Of a stretch of DNA of 64,000 bases, positions 8,099 through 16,763 are shown in pieces. The DNA comes from Methanothermobacter sp. (GTDB lineage Archaea > Methanobacteriota > Methanobacteria > Methanobacteriales > Methanothermobacteraceae). The first letter of the stretch is position 1. Each line of letters begins with the position of its first letter. The translations under genes were made by a program, and so were the position numbers. The stretch is from positions 45,560 through 109,559 of the forward strand of contig NZ_JASFYE010000006.1 of NCBI RefSeq assembly GCF_030055425.1. Reading direction: 5' to 3'. Under the pieces are notes generated by a model. The model did not search any database and was not told the DNA's origin. It saw nothing but the letters and a program-made list of their open reading frames with translations.

Positions 8099-8377
8099 TC
8101 AGTCCTCGAGGACGCTGGAGAGGAATACCGTCATCTCAATTTCCTCCCTTGCAATGAAGTCGTCCATACGCACCTTTGCCTCCTCTGAGCCAAAGGGGAA
8201 GTACTCCGGTGCATAGAAAACTGTTATGAGAAGGTCTCCGTTATCCTCCTCTGTGTCTTCCTCGAGTCTCTCCATGAGTTTTTTTCTGACATCGTCATCA
8301 ATGTCTGATACCCTGTAGAGTACATAGTTCATGCATTTATCCTCACTGAAGCCAAAATCCTCAACCTTCACCTGCAA
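8099..8377 (-). CDS. Small acidic protein of unknown function
   Basis: An unrecognised acidic protein, about 92 residues if started at the TTG at 8377, which has GGAAGGTG five bases upstream; a GTG at 8407 gives 102 residues and overlaps the hydrolase stop by 14 bases but has a weaker site. The sequence (LQVKVEDFGFSEDKC through MTVFLSSVLED) suggests a compact alpha/beta fold with many Asp/Glu. It follows the alpha/beta hydrolase gene and probably shares its transcript. No function can be assigned from sequence. Confidence 0.6.
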   Translation of the reverse strand: MQVKVEDFGFSEDKCMNYVLYRVSDIDDDVRKKLMERLEEDTEEDNGDLLITVFYAPEYFPFGSEEAKVRMDDFIAREEIEMTVFLSSVLED

Positions 8378-8393
8378 GTAAACACCTTCCTTA

Positions 8394-9356
8394 TTATTCG
8401 CTGCCACCTTTAATGAATGAAGCTATGATTTCACCATATTTATCTATCTCATTCACTCCGAGATGTCCGCATTCAGAATCAAATAGAATTATCTCAGAGT
8501 CAGGTATGAGTTCGGCCATTGGGATCGTGTCAGGTTCCGGTGGGAAGTACTGGTCCTGGTTCACCCCAAATATGAGGGTCCTTGCCCTTATCCTGCTGAG
8601 CTTACCCTCCAGGTCATGGTTCATGGCGGCCCGGTTCCTCCAAAGCACATCATGGGGGTCCATGAGTTCCCCCTCTGACCCCATATCCCTCATCGCCGAC
8701 TCCAGCTCAGGGTTTTCAAGGCCACTGTAGTATTCCCTTGAGAGTCCATAGAGGTACATGAGCATGGATGAAAGTGACAGGGCCCTTCTGGGTTTTCTGC
8801 CCGCGGCAAAGTCAGGGTCTGACTCAATGAGGTGGTTCATGTAACTGAAGAGTGCATAGTTAACTCCCCTTGTTCTCCAGGAGGTTACAAGGGGCATGAG
8901 GAACTCCATTTCATCAGGGTACTCTGCAGCCCACTGGAGCGCCTGAAATCCCCCCATTGATGTCCCTATGACCCCCCTGACCTTTTTTATGCCAAATTTC
9001 TCATTGAGAAACTGTCTCTGGAAGTTCACCATGTCGAGTACTGTGTAGGCTGGAAATTCATTCCCAAGGGACGTTGTGGATGGTGAAGCCGAACCCGGTG
9101 ACCCCAGTGAGCTCATTGATATTATAAAGAACCCGTCAAGGGCGCCTCCAGGTTCTGTGAGGTCAGCTATTCTTTTAACTGAAGAAAAGTCCCCGCTCCA
9201 CCCATGTATATAGACGACAGCATTATCTATCTCACCCTCCTCATTCAGGGAGAGTTCCCCGATGGTTCTGTATTCAACCCTGACATCTCTGAGTTTTTCT
9301 CCCGATTCAAATCTGAATTCCCCAAGATTGAAGTATGATGGTCTGCCTTCCTCCAT
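8394..9356 (-). CDS. Alpha/beta hydrolase, homoserine O-acetyltransferase-like
   Basis: A 320-residue alpha/beta hydrolase of the MetX-related group. The nucleophile elbow is GTSMGGFQALQWA (Ser near residue 130). The acid lies in FGVNQDQYFPPE and the His in DSECGHLGVNEID, completing the Ser-Asp-His triad. The N-terminus (DVRVEYRTIGEL) resembles homoserine O-acetyltransferase, but the usual early motif HALTG is replaced by YIHGWSGD. True MetX activity is therefore uncertain and another acyltransferase or esterase is possible. It overlaps the following small gene and lies 25 bases after a ferredoxin gene on the same strand. Confidence 0.8.
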   Translation of the reverse strand: MEEGRPSYFNLGEFRFESGEKLRDVRVEYRTIGELSLNEEGEIDNAVVYIHGWSGDFSSVKRIADLTEPGGALDGFFIISMSSLGSPGSASPSTTSLGNEFPAYTVLDMVNFQRQFLNEKFGIKKVRGVIGTSMGGFQALQWAAEYPDEMEFLMPLVTSWRTRGVNYALFSYMNHLIESDPDFAAGRKPRRALSLSSMLMYLYGLSREYYSGLENPELESAMRDMGSEGELMDPHDVLWRNRAAMNHDLEGKLSRIRARTLIFGVNQDQYFPPEPDTIPMAELIPDSEIILFDSECGHLGVNEIDKYGEIIASFIKGGSE

Positions 9357-9381
9357 TTTACTGCCCCTTAATCAACCGATA

Positions 9382-9612
9382 CTATGTGATCTCCTCACCA
9401 TCCCTGTAAAGCTTTATGCACATGACAGGGCAGTTAATTGCAGCCTTTTCGCTGCAGGATGGGTCATCAAATTCCTTAACCTGAATATCAGATAAATCAA
9501 CACCCATAATGGATGAAATGCCGTCATCCGCGAATTCAAATAGTTCCGGGCAGTTTTCAATACAGTTTCCGCATGAGATACACATGGTCCTATCGAGTTC
9601 AAGCCTGTACAT
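9382..9612 (-). CDS. Small [4Fe-4S] ferredoxin
   Basis: A 76-residue cytosolic electron carrier. The cluster motif CISCGNCIENCP (C11, C14, C17, C21) opens the protein and CSEKAAINCP with a further Cys closes it. This layout matches single-cluster ferredoxins of the Pyrococcus type, in which the last CP cysteine completes the cluster and two others can form a disulfide; here extra cysteines are present. It precedes the alpha/beta hydrolase gene by 25 bases. Its redox partners are not evident from context. Confidence 0.9.
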   Translation of the reverse strand: MYRLELDRTMCISCGNCIENCPELFEFADDGISSIMGVDLSDIQVKEFDDPSCSEKAAINCPVMCIKLYRDGEEIT

Positions 9613-9719
9613 GTTGTCACCCTGAGAATCAGAACTGTTTTATTGTATGGTGGAATTGATAAAAATAGTTAGTGATCACTGGAGGGTTTCAGATTATCAG
9701 AAAGGGTGACGCGCGGGAA

Positions 9720-10046
9720 ATGCAGGATAAACTCATAATCATCTACAAGGGCCTCCAGCAGAGAAGGTCATTTAAAAAATTCTTTGGCGAGGACCCTAAA
9801 AGAAATGATTTCCTTGAAAGCCTCGCCAGCAAAAGGGGAATAGATGACCTCTTAAGGGAGGCCATAATTGAACTTGCGGAGTTCACACGTGAGGACCATG
9901 ATCACAGTGAAGATGAGTACAGGGACCTCTTTGATTACCTTGTAAACCGTGAACCAGTTGAATCCATATGCATGAGGTATGGTATCCGGGGCCCCGATGA
10001 GATAAAACTTGATGATGTTGCAGAGATCCTCTCGAGGTTTGAATGA
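9720..10046 (+). CDS. Conserved helical protein of unknown function
   Basis: No family recognised. About 108 residues, highly charged and helical (LIIIYKGLQQRRSFKKFFGED, then an acidic stretch REDHDHSEDEYRDLFDYL). ATG 9720 is preferred because GGGTGA lies nine bases upstream; a GTG at 9672 would extend the protein. There are no membrane helices or cysteine pairs apart from one Cys near the C-terminus. It is a single gene, divergent from the ferredoxin and convergent with the M48 protease gene, so context gives no hint. Confidence 0.6.
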   Translation: MQDKLIIIYKGLQQRRSFKKFFGEDPKRNDFLESLASKRGIDDLLREAIIELAEFTREDHDHSEDEYRDLFDYLVNREPVESICMRYGIRGPDEIKLDDVAEILSRFE

Positions 10047-10085
10047 AATCAGATGATGGAGTTTTCTGAGATAACCAAACCATAA

Positions 10086-11480
10086 CTAAAAAAACTGCCT
10101 TAGAGAGTCCCTGAATCCCCGTACCACATCAACCGCTGATCTGATGAGGGGACTTTTCACGTTCTCATAATCCCTCAGAGTTTCAAGCCGCTTTATCCTG
10201 AAGTATATGGGGGGGTGGGGGTCCCAGGCCGTCCACCCGGATATCCTCTGGGAGCCGGACTTCTCAAGTGCCAGTTTCTGGTAACCTATTTTCCTGAGGG
10301 CCCTCGCAAGGACCTCCGGTTTTCCTATAACCATTGCAGAGAGGAGGTCCGCCCTTGCCTCAAAGAACTTGGCCACGAAGAATATTATGCCCATTGCAAT
10401 GATTATGTAGAGAAGCGGGGAGACCAGCACAACAGGCAGTAATACCGTGAGTCTCATTACAAACTCAGCAGACACTATGCTGAAGAGTATTATGGGGTCC
10501 CTCCCGACAAGGTGCCCCATTTCATGCCCTATAACCGCAAGCACCTCCTCGTCGGTTAACTGGACCAGGAGTCCTGTTGTTACAAGCACCAGTCCCCTGC
10601 TGGGGCTTGGACCAGTTGCAGCGGCGTTCGCTATCATTGTATTTGAGAGAACAATCCTGGGTACCGGTATCCCGAATGCCCCGGCAGCATCCTCAATTAT
10701 GGAGTAAAGGTTAACGGTCCTTGACCTCTCATAGAGTGGATTGCACCTGAAGCCGTACCTTTCAAGGACACCCCTTGCATCCTCACATGTGGGGGGCCTC
10801 TTATCTGCAAGGGAAACCCTGTAAATTTCACGTTTGATTTTCAGGATCGCTTCATTACCCATCCTGTCTATGAAGAATTTGAATTCGTCTTCCGGGAGCT
10901 GGAACTGAATTATGTGCACACGGGGGTTTTCTGAGGTTATAACCCATTCACCCATCCTGGCGTATATGCGGTCCGAGAGGAGTATTATGCCCAGCTGCAT
11001 GAGTAGGATAACTATAACTGCATAGAATCCCAGGATGATGAATAGGATTATGTTTACACCAAAGAAGAGCACATAGACAAGGAGCATGCTGCTTCCGAAT
11101 ATGCCCTTTGATGCCATCCCCCTCCCGGTCGGGGGCCTTTCAGGGATTATATCCTCCCCCTCCACCCAGGCAAAGTACACGGTGTGCTGCCTCATCATAT
11201 CCTCAAATGCCTGGATGGATGTGAATATGTCCTCATATATGGCCTCTGCCCATCTCCCGAGTTCCGCAGGGTATTCGAGGATCAGTTTGAGGTTTTCACC
11301 GGCGATTATCTCACCGTATATTATCCCATCATCCCTCCATGCCCTGAAAACAAGCCTCAGACCATCTCTTCTTATTTCAGTGAATTCGCCGGGCATGAGA
11401 TAGTAGCGCCGGATGAATTCAAGGAGATCCCCGTAATATGCCGGTGCAAGCTCGGTTCCTATAACAAATTCCTTTATCAT
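10086..11480 (-). CDS. Membrane-bound M48 (HtpX-like) zinc metalloprotease
   Basis: About 464 residues. The zinc motif VIGHEMGHLVGRD supplies two His and the catalytic Glu, and FFEARADLLSA supplies the third ligand. Two membrane helices precede the protease domain (about residues 130-175), with two more hydrophobic helices after the HEMGH motif, as in HtpX/Ste24-type enzymes that degrade damaged membrane proteins. The first ~125 residues are an extra soluble domain that ordinary HtpX (about 290 residues) lacks and I do not recognise. ATG 11480 is preferred over a TTG two codons upstream. It is monocistronic. Confidence 0.88.
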   Translation of the reverse strand: MIKEFVIGTELAPAYYGDLLEFIRRYYLMPGEFTEIRRDGLRLVFRAWRDDGIIYGEIIAGENLKLILEYPAELGRWAEAIYEDIFTSIQAFEDMMRQHTVYFAWVEGEDIIPERPPTGRGMASKGIFGSSMLLVYVLFFGVNIILFIILGFYAVIVILLMQLGIILLSDRIYARMGEWVITSENPRVHIIQFQLPEDEFKFFIDRMGNEAILKIKREIYRVSLADKRPPTCEDARGVLERYGFRCNPLYERSRTVNLYSIIEDAAGAFGIPVPRIVLSNTMIANAAATGPSPSRGLVLVTTGLLVQLTDEEVLAVIGHEMGHLVGRDPIILFSIVSAEFVMRLTVLLPVVLVSPLLYIIIAMGIIFFVAKFFEARADLLSAMVIGKPEVLARALRKIGYQKLALEKSGSQRISGWTAWDPHPPIYFRIKRLETLRDYENVKSPLIRSAVDVVRGFRDSLRQFF

Positions 11481-11624
11481 GTACAACCAACTTTCATTTA
11501 TCTTGGTGGCACTGCCTCGCAGAGTATATATAACTTCAGCATTGATATTAAATCTTACATCCAGATGAACAGAAATTACACCTCTGTAAGGTCAGAACTG
11601 TGAAAAATTGGGCCGCTGATAAAC

Positions 11625-12377
11625 ATGAAGTGCAGGGTATCTGAAAATCCATCCAGAAATGAGGCTTACAAGTTGATAGATGAGGGTTTAAGGAAAAGGG
11701 CACTCATAGTGATACTTGCCTGCTGCAGTGCATCCTATGAGGGGCGTGCCAGGAGCAGCCTTGGTGCCGGTGAGAGGCTCATCATTATAAAACCAGATGG
11801 AACATTCATGGTCCACCAGGACCGGAAGGTGGACCCTGTTAACTGGCAGCCCCCAAAATCAAGGTGCAGGGTCTACATGAAGCGTGGAAGCCTCTTTCTT
11901 GAAAGTATCAGGAGGTCCCCTGAGGAGCGCCTTGAGGTTGAGCTCCATGAGGTACACCTCATCTCCTTCTACCTTCCAAGGGATATGCATGAGCTCACCG
12001 TATCGGGCCATGAGAGCGACATGGGGGACATGATAATAATGCACCCCCACCTCATCGAGCCTGGTTTCAGACCCGTTGCCAGGGAATATGCCACCAGTTC
12101 CGGTTTCATTGATATTCTGGGTAAGGATGAGAATGGTTCACTCATGATAATTGAACTTAAAAGCAGAAAGGCCGGTGTGAGTGCTGTTAAACAGCTCAGG
12201 AGATATGTGGATGAATTCAGGGATGACCAGGTTGGTGTGAGGGGCATTCTGGTGGCCCCCTCAATAACCCATGATGCCCTGGAGATGCTGGAGGATGAGG
12301 GACTGGAGTTCAGGGAGATCGAGCCCCCCAGGGAACTTAAATCAAACATGGGTGTTACACTGGATAACTTCCTCTGA
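11625..12377 (+). CDS. nucS: Endonuclease NucS (EndoMS), mismatch-specific
   Basis: It cuts both strands at mismatched bases and branched DNA, providing mismatch repair in archaea that lack MutS/MutL. The 250 residues match the family. The C-terminal nuclease domain shows the restriction-enzyme-like core [12 protein letters not shown] then [11 protein letters not shown] (Asp, Glu, Lys). The last residues, GVTLDNFL, resemble the PCNA-interacting tail known from the Pyrococcus enzyme. The N-terminal beta domain ([21 protein letters not shown]) is the DNA-binding dimer part. The gene is alone, between the protease and a small unknown gene. Confidence 0.92.
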   Translation: MKCRVSENPSRNEAYKLIDEGLRKRALIVILACCSASYEGRARSSLGAGERLIIIKPDGTFMVHQDRKVDPVNWQPPKSRCRVYMKRGSLFLESIRRSPEERLEVELHEVHLISFYLPRDMHELTVSGHESDMGDMIIMHPHLIEPGFRPVAREYATSSGFIDILGKDENGSLMIIELKSRKAGVSAVKQLRRYVDEFRDDQVGVRGILVAPSITHDALEMLEDEGLEFREIEPPRELKSNMGVTLDNFL

Positions 12378-12602
12378 AAATTTCTGCATCCATTAAACTA
12401 ACCCTATCAGTTGCTTAAAGTTCCGTTTTCATTATTAAATGTTTAAAATATTCAATTGCTTAAAAACAGTGATTTTGATGCAATAAAGACCATAGAAGTC
12501 TGTTTTTAAAATGAAACCGGATTTGAATACCTCATTTTAAAGGCTCGGCAATATTAAATACTCTGAATCCCATATTAATACTATGACTCTAGGGGGGTTG
12601 AA
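12378..12602. other. A/T-rich intergenic region
   Basis: 225 bases without an open frame of note. It holds several A/T-rich TATA-like stretches (for example around 12434-12452 and 12552-12578) and a GGGGGGTTG ribosome site just before the next ATG. No tRNA, repeat or stable hairpin was seen. Confidence 0.5.
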
Positions 12603-12884
12603 ATGATCGAAGTGGAAGGGATGATGAGCGAAGAGAGTCCAGTACTGATAACCTTCGATGGTAAATTCCTTGAACTCTTTTTCAGGTCTGGCATGAAATT
12701 CAAACACGAAAAATATCCCATAAAATGGATCAAAAAACTTGAAATAAAAGATGAAGGGAAATCCCGGACTTTAAATTACACCATGAATTTTTTGGCTCCT
12801 GCTGGCTTTTTCACTTTCGAAAGTGGCGGTGAAAATCTCCAGGAACTTGTGAATGCAGTTAACAGAGCGACTGGCGGATTTTAA
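12603..12884 (+). CDS. Small protein of unknown function, possible PH-like fold
   Basis: 93 residues, mostly predicted beta strands ending in a helix (LQELVNAVNRATGGF). The pattern of strands with a C-terminal helix (PVLITFDGKFLELFF, YPIKWIKKLEIKDE, GFFTFES) is like small PH-like or GRAM-like domains, but this is a weak structural guess. GGGGGG lies seven bases before the ATG. It stands alone between A/T-rich DNA and the convergent VWA gene. Its lower G+C than neighbours may indicate fast evolution or acquisition. Confidence 0.6.
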   Translation: MIEVEGMMSEESPVLITFDGKFLELFFRSGMKFKHEKYPIKWIKKLEIKDEGKSRTLNYTMNFLAPAGFFTFESGGENLQELVNAVNRATGGF

Positions 12885-12950
12885 AAACTGGACAGCTGAT
12901 ACGTAAACAGAGGGTCACCCTTATCCTGAAGTAAGGTGAAAGAATAAAGG

Positions 12951-12978
12951 TTTAAGAGCATTTTTATATCCTCTTAAA
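12951..12978. terminator. Hairpin between convergent genes
   Basis: TTTAAGAG (12951-12958) and CTCTTAAA (12971-12978) form a perfect 8-base stem around a T-rich 12-base loop. A second imperfect stem (TCACCCTTA with TAAGGTGA) lies just upstream. Both sit between the stop codons of convergent genes and may end transcription. Confidence 0.4.
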
Positions 12979-12992
12979 AACAGTTATGCCCA

Positions 12993-14102
12993 TCAAAGAC
13001 CCTCTATAACCTCTGCCAGCTGTCTTAAGGTCCTGACCTCCTTCACAGATGCGCCAGCATCCCTGTAAATTGAAACACAGCTGTCAACAACGTCCCACTT
13101 CTTTTTTGGTTCAGGGTTCAGTATGAGGACCTTCCTTGCCCTCTCAGACATTTCAGCCACCAGTTGAGCGCTTTCAGGGACCCCATCCTTCCTTGGTCCT
13201 GCCCAGTCCCTGCAGTCTGAGAGGATCACTATACAGGACTTTCCTGTGAAATTAACATTTTCAAGAAAGTCGCTGAAGGCTGTGTACATGTTTGATGTCC
13301 CATGGAGCATGAGGTTCCTTATCCTGGACTCCCTGAGGTTCCTGAAGGCATCGTAGAGGTCATCCTCATCAAGGAGGTGGGTCGTTTCAATGACCCTGCT
13401 GTCGAAGTCAAAGAAACGTGACCTGTAGAATGTCTTCTGGGCGGCGTAGACTATGCAGAAGAACCAGTTGCTTATCCAGTCACAGGAGCCGCTCACATCA
13501 CTGAGGAATATGTGCTGGCTCTTTCTTTCCCTGGGTTCTGACCTCATGAGCTCAATTATCGTGCCCCCGTGCTTCAGGTTCTTCCTTATGCTCCGCCTTA
13601 TATCGGGTCGCATCTTCTTTGAACGGCGGAGCCTCCTGGATCTTCTATTGGCAATTTTCATTCCCAGTCTGCGGCAGAGCTCAAATATCTCGGGGTCGAA
13701 TGTGTTGAGGGTGGACATATCCCTATCAAGGATCTGGCTCTCATCAGTTCTGGAGTCAAAGATATCCGGGATTTCAGGTTGAATTTCAGCCAAATCCTCA
13801 ATAGTGATGCCATCAGTGACTTCACCGGGGATCTGTTCCTCCGTAGACTTAATCCTCTCACCCTTCCCTGAACCGGATGATTCATCACTTTCTTCATCCA
13901 GAACCCCGAAAACTTCATTATAGGCGTCCATGAAATCTTCTGAGTGCCTCATGTCCTTAACATAAACTGAAAAGAGGGCCTCCCTGAGCTCAGGTCTGTT
14001 TTTGAATATTTTATAGGCTGAAAATGCGTCTTTGGTGCTCCTTATACTTACAGGAAGTCCCTTATCCCTTAAAATGTTTGAAAGAAGAATTATTTTCTCC
14101 AT
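12993..14102 (-). CDS. VWA domain protein, CoxE-like
   Basis: A 369-residue protein of the CoxE-like von Willebrand factor A family. The metal site DxSxS appears as FLSDVSGSCDW near residue 200, with later VWA elements HGTSNMYTAF and IVILSDCRDW. The N-terminal ~150 residues are acidic and helical. It is 28 bases downstream of the MoxR AAA ATPase on the same strand; MoxR/VWA pairs commonly act as chaperone-like systems that insert metals or assemble complexes. No client enzyme such as CO dehydrogenase or a gas vesicle operon is adjacent, so the target is unknown. Confidence 0.88.
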   Translation of the reverse strand: MEKIILLSNILRDKGLPVSIRSTKDAFSAYKIFKNRPELREALFSVYVKDMRHSEDFMDAYNEVFGVLDEESDESSGSGKGERIKSTEEQIPGEVTDGITIEDLAEIQPEIPDIFDSRTDESQILDRDMSTLNTFDPEIFELCRRLGMKIANRRSRRLRRSKKMRPDIRRSIRKNLKHGGTIIELMRSEPRERKSQHIFLSDVSGSCDWISNWFFCIVYAAQKTFYRSRFFDFDSRVIETTHLLDEDDLYDAFRNLRESRIRNLMLHGTSNMYTAFSDFLENVNFTGKSCIVILSDCRDWAGPRKDGVPESAQLVAEMSERARKVLILNPEPKKKWDVVDSCVSIYRDAGASVKEVRTLRQLAEVIEGL

Positions 14103-14130
14103 GAAACATGTGCTCCAGTTTCACTGGCTG

Positions 14131-14988
14131 TTAGCTCTCATCAAGGGATTCCACAAGTCCCTGGACCTTGCCCTCGTCTGCCCTGTTTTTTATAACGACA
14201 CCCAGGGTCTCCTCAGCTGTTTCTCTGTCAATGTGTTCCTTTCCAAGGGCCATGAGGGTCCGGAGCCAGTCCACCGTTGCCCTTATTGAGGGCTTCTTTA
14301 TGACACCCAGTTCCCTTATCCGGTTTATGAGCATGACGGTCTCCTGAACAAGAGTAGCAGGTGCAGAGGGGACGTGTGCCCTCACAATCTCCATTTCACG
14401 TTCAGGGTCAGGGTAGTCGATGTGTATGTAGAGGCACCTGTCCCTTGTCTCATCCAGTAGGTTTCGCTGGGAGTTGGATGTTAGGAAGACCATTATATCA
14501 TTTCGGAGGTCAAAGGTTCCAAGGTCATTGACTGTTATCTGTTTTTCTCCAAGTGCCTGAAGCAGGAAACTCTCAACCTCCTCGTCGGCCTTATCTATTT
14601 CATCTATGAGGAGAAGTGATGGTTTCTCATTGATGAATGCTGACAGGAGGGGTCTCTTTATGAAGTATTCCTCGCTGAAGACGTCCTCTGGGGATCCGCT
14701 GATCCTGGACCTTTCAAGGCTCAGAAGCTGCTTCTGGTAGTTCCACTCCCCGACTATCTGTTCGAATGTTATGCCCTCATAGCACTGTATCCTGAAGAAT
14801 TCCCTTCCAAGGGCCTCGGCTGCCTTTCTGGCAAGCATTGTCTTTCCTGTGCCTGGGGGACCCTCCACAAGGATGGGCTTTCCAAGTTCCAGTGCCAGGA
14901 ATAGTGTTATAAGAATCTCCCTGTCTGGTACGTAGCCCACACCTCTCAGTGATGAGTCAATCTCATCCAGTTTTTCTGATGGCTTCAT
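14131..14988 (-). CDS. MoxR-family AAA+ ATPase
   Basis: A 285-residue AAA+ ATPase. Walker A is [17 protein letters not shown] near residue 40; Walker B is [20 protein letters not shown]; sensor 1 is [11 protein letters not shown]. It has the MoxR layout with a C-terminal helical lid. It would power remodelling or maturation of a partner complex together with the VWA protein encoded immediately downstream. The HtrA protease gene lies 53 bases upstream on the same strand, so the three could form one quality-control transcript. Confidence 0.92.
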   Translation of the reverse strand: MKPSEKLDEIDSSLRGVGYVPDREILITLFLALELGKPILVEGPPGTGKTMLARKAAEALGREFFRIQCYEGITFEQIVGEWNYQKQLLSLERSRISGSPEDVFSEEYFIKRPLLSAFINEKPSLLLIDEIDKADEEVESFLLQALGEKQITVNDLGTFDLRNDIMVFLTSNSQRNLLDETRDRCLYIHIDYPDPEREMEIVRAHVPSAPATLVQETVMLINRIRELGVIKKPSIRATVDWLRTLMALGKEHIDRETAEETLGVVIKNRADEGKVQGLVESLDES

Positions 14989-15041
14989 CTTACCACGGAT
15001 AATCTATGGTTCTGTGCACCCATAAAAATTTTGGTGGGGAA

Positions 15042-16028
15042 TCACTGGAGCTCTGAGGGCCTTACCTGGACTTTACAGGCATCTGATCCCCTTATTATAT
15101 CCACGTGACATTCCATGTCTATCTTTTCCTCAGTGAGTATCCTGTGGATGTCGTCAACTGTCTCCACCGGCTCATCATCGATTGCCACTATCACATCACC
15201 CCTCATCATTCCAGCATCCCTTGCCGGGCCATCCTGGACTGATGCTATCATCACGCCCCTCTCTGAGTTTAAGCCGAGTTTTTCCCTGAGTTCATCCCTG
15301 ATGAGTATGTTCTGACATGAAACCCCCAGGTGGGCCCTCCTTATTTTACCGTCCTTTATGAGTTTATCCGCAACCTCCCGGACTGTGTTTGATGGTATGG
15401 CAAAACAGAGCCCCTGGGCCGGCCTTATAAGTGCTGTGTTTATTCCAAGTACCCTTCCGCGGAAGTCCACCAGTGGCCCGCCAGAGTTTCCAGGGTTGAG
15501 TGCCGCGTCGGTCTGTATGACCCCGTCAACGAGTCTTCCTGTCATTGTCCGGAGGGATCTTCCTGTGGCACTCACCACCCCTGCTGTGACAGTGAAGTGG
15601 AAGCCAAAGGGGTTGCCTATTGCAAGGGCGAGCTGACCGACCCTCACCCTGCTGGAGTCTGCAAATTCAGGTACCTGGAGTTCTGTTTCAGGATCGATTT
15701 TTATGACTGCAATGTCAGTGTGGGGGTCATCACCCACAACCTCTGCTGTGTGGTGCTCCCCTGTGTGGAGGTTCACGTCTATCCTCTCTGCCCCGTGGAT
15801 GACGTGGCTGTTGGTTATTATATGGCCGCTCTCTGTATAGATGACCCCTGAGCCCCCGCCTGCTGCTCTGCTTCCTGATTTTGACTGTGTTGTTACCCTG
15901 ACAACCGAGGGGCTCACCGCCGCGGAGGCATCCATGACGGCCCTTGAATATGCATCCATTACTTCTGATTCTTCTAACTCCTTTTCCTCAAATTCATGAT
16001 TTATGCTTTTATTTTTGGCTTTAAACAT
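15042..16028 (-). CDS. HtrA/DegP-type serine protease with one PDZ domain
   Basis: A 328-residue trypsin-like protease: His in TNSHVIHGAE, Asp in TDIAVIKI, Ser in NPGNSGGPLVD, followed by one PDZ domain (about residues 235-320, HLGVSCQNI to the end). Unlike most HtrA proteins it has no signal peptide or membrane anchor; the N-terminus is charged (MFKAKNKSINHEFEEKEL). It may work inside the cell or be exported in an unusual way. It is divergent from mntP across a gap with a palindrome, and upstream of the MoxR/VWA pair. Confidence 0.93.
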   Translation of the reverse strand: MFKAKNKSINHEFEEKELEESEVMDAYSRAVMDASAAVSPSVVRVTTQSKSGSRAAGGGSGVIYTESGHIITNSHVIHGAERIDVNLHTGEHHTAEVVGDDPHTDIAVIKIDPETELQVPEFADSSRVRVGQLALAIGNPFGFHFTVTAGVVSATGRSLRTMTGRLVDGVIQTDAALNPGNSGGPLVDFRGRVLGINTALIRPAQGLCFAIPSNTVREVADKLIKDGKIRRAHLGVSCQNILIRDELREKLGLNSERGVMIASVQDGPARDAGMMRGDVIVAIDDEPVETVDDIHRILTEEKIDMECHVDIIRGSDACKVQVRPSELQ

Positions 16029-16103
16029 TTTTAGATTTCCTGAAATTTTTTAAACCCATATTAAAATCTTTTTAGGTGTTTTTCAGAATCTAAGAAATTT
16101 AGT

Positions 16104-16115
16104 TAACTTAAGTTA
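16104..16115. promoter_or_regulatory. Palindromic operator between htrA-like and mntP
   Basis: TAACTTAAGTTA is a perfect 12-base palindrome, and flanking bases extend the symmetry imperfectly to about 21. It lies 12 bases before the TATA box at 16127-16135 (GTATATAAA) of mntP and 76 bases from the divergent protease start. A metal-responsive DtxR/MntR-type repressor is a natural guess for a manganese exporter, but no such regulator is adjacent. Confidence 0.55.
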
Positions 16116-16126
16116 TTAAAATTGTA

Positions 16127-16135
16127 GTATATAAA
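16127..16135 (+). promoter_or_regulatory. mntP TATA box
   Basis: GTATATAAA predicts a transcription start near 16155, leaving a leader of about 50 bases before the preferred ATG at 16207. The leader is too short for the yybP-ykoY manganese riboswitch and lacks its features. Confidence 0.55.
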
Positions 16136-16206
16136 GTTTTTGCATCTGCAGATGATTTTATAAGTAGCCTGTGAGAGAATTATATGGTTACTCAATGGTG
16201 ATGCCC

Positions 16207-16758
16207 ATGGATCTTCTATCGATGGTTTTCGTTGGAATTGGCTTGGGGATGGATACATTCAGCATATCAGTGAGCCGCGGTCTTGTGAGCCATGAATCAG
16301 GAATCAACTACGCCCTCATAACTGCATTCTCATTCGGGGCATTCCAGGCGTTCATGCCCATCCTAGGATGGATATCTGGTCTTGAAATTCAGAGCATCGT
16401 ATCAACCTTTGCTCCCTGGGTTGCATTTACACTCCTCCTTCTCATAGGGCTGAAAATGATATACGAGAGCACCATGCTTGAGGAGGAGGAATTCAAATTC
16501 AGTTACCGTGAACTCCTTCTGCTCTCGGTTGCAACCAGCATAGATGCCTTTGCTGTGGGTGTCAGCTTTGCACTCCTTAAGATATCCATATGGTTGCCAA
16601 TAATAATCATAGGAGTCATCACATTCCTCCTCTCCCTTGGGGGAAGCTACCTTGGAGAGAAGATAGGCCACATATTTGAAAACCGTATAGAGGCAGTGGG
16701 TGGTGTCATCCTCATCCTCATTGGTTTAAGAATCCTCCTGGAGAATAACGTCCTCTGA
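16207..16758 (+). CDS. mntP: Manganese efflux pump MntP
   Basis: A six-helix membrane transporter that exports Mn2+. With ATG 16207, preceded by GGTGA, the protein has 183 residues, close to the usual 188. The duplicated three-helix halves are clear, each with the conserved Asp motif: GMDTFSISVSRG in the first and TSIDAFAVGVSFAL in the second. Longer in-frame starts at 16171, 16195 and 16201 exist but overlap the promoter leader. It is followed within six bases by a carbon-nitrogen hydrolase. The upstream palindrome suggests metal-responsive control. Confidence 0.93.
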   Translation: MDLLSMVFVGIGLGMDTFSISVSRGLVSHESGINYALITAFSFGAFQAFMPILGWISGLEIQSIVSTFAPWVAFTLLLLIGLKMIYESTMLEEEEFKFSYRELLLLSVATSIDAFAVGVSFALLKISIWLPIIIIGVITFLLSLGGSYLGEKIGHIFENRIEAVGGVILILIGLRILLENNVL

Positions 16759-16763
16759 GGACC

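Noticed and set aside
16029..16206. yybP-ykoY manganese riboswitch upstream of mntP
   Set aside because: The leader is about 50 bases and lacks the conserved loops.
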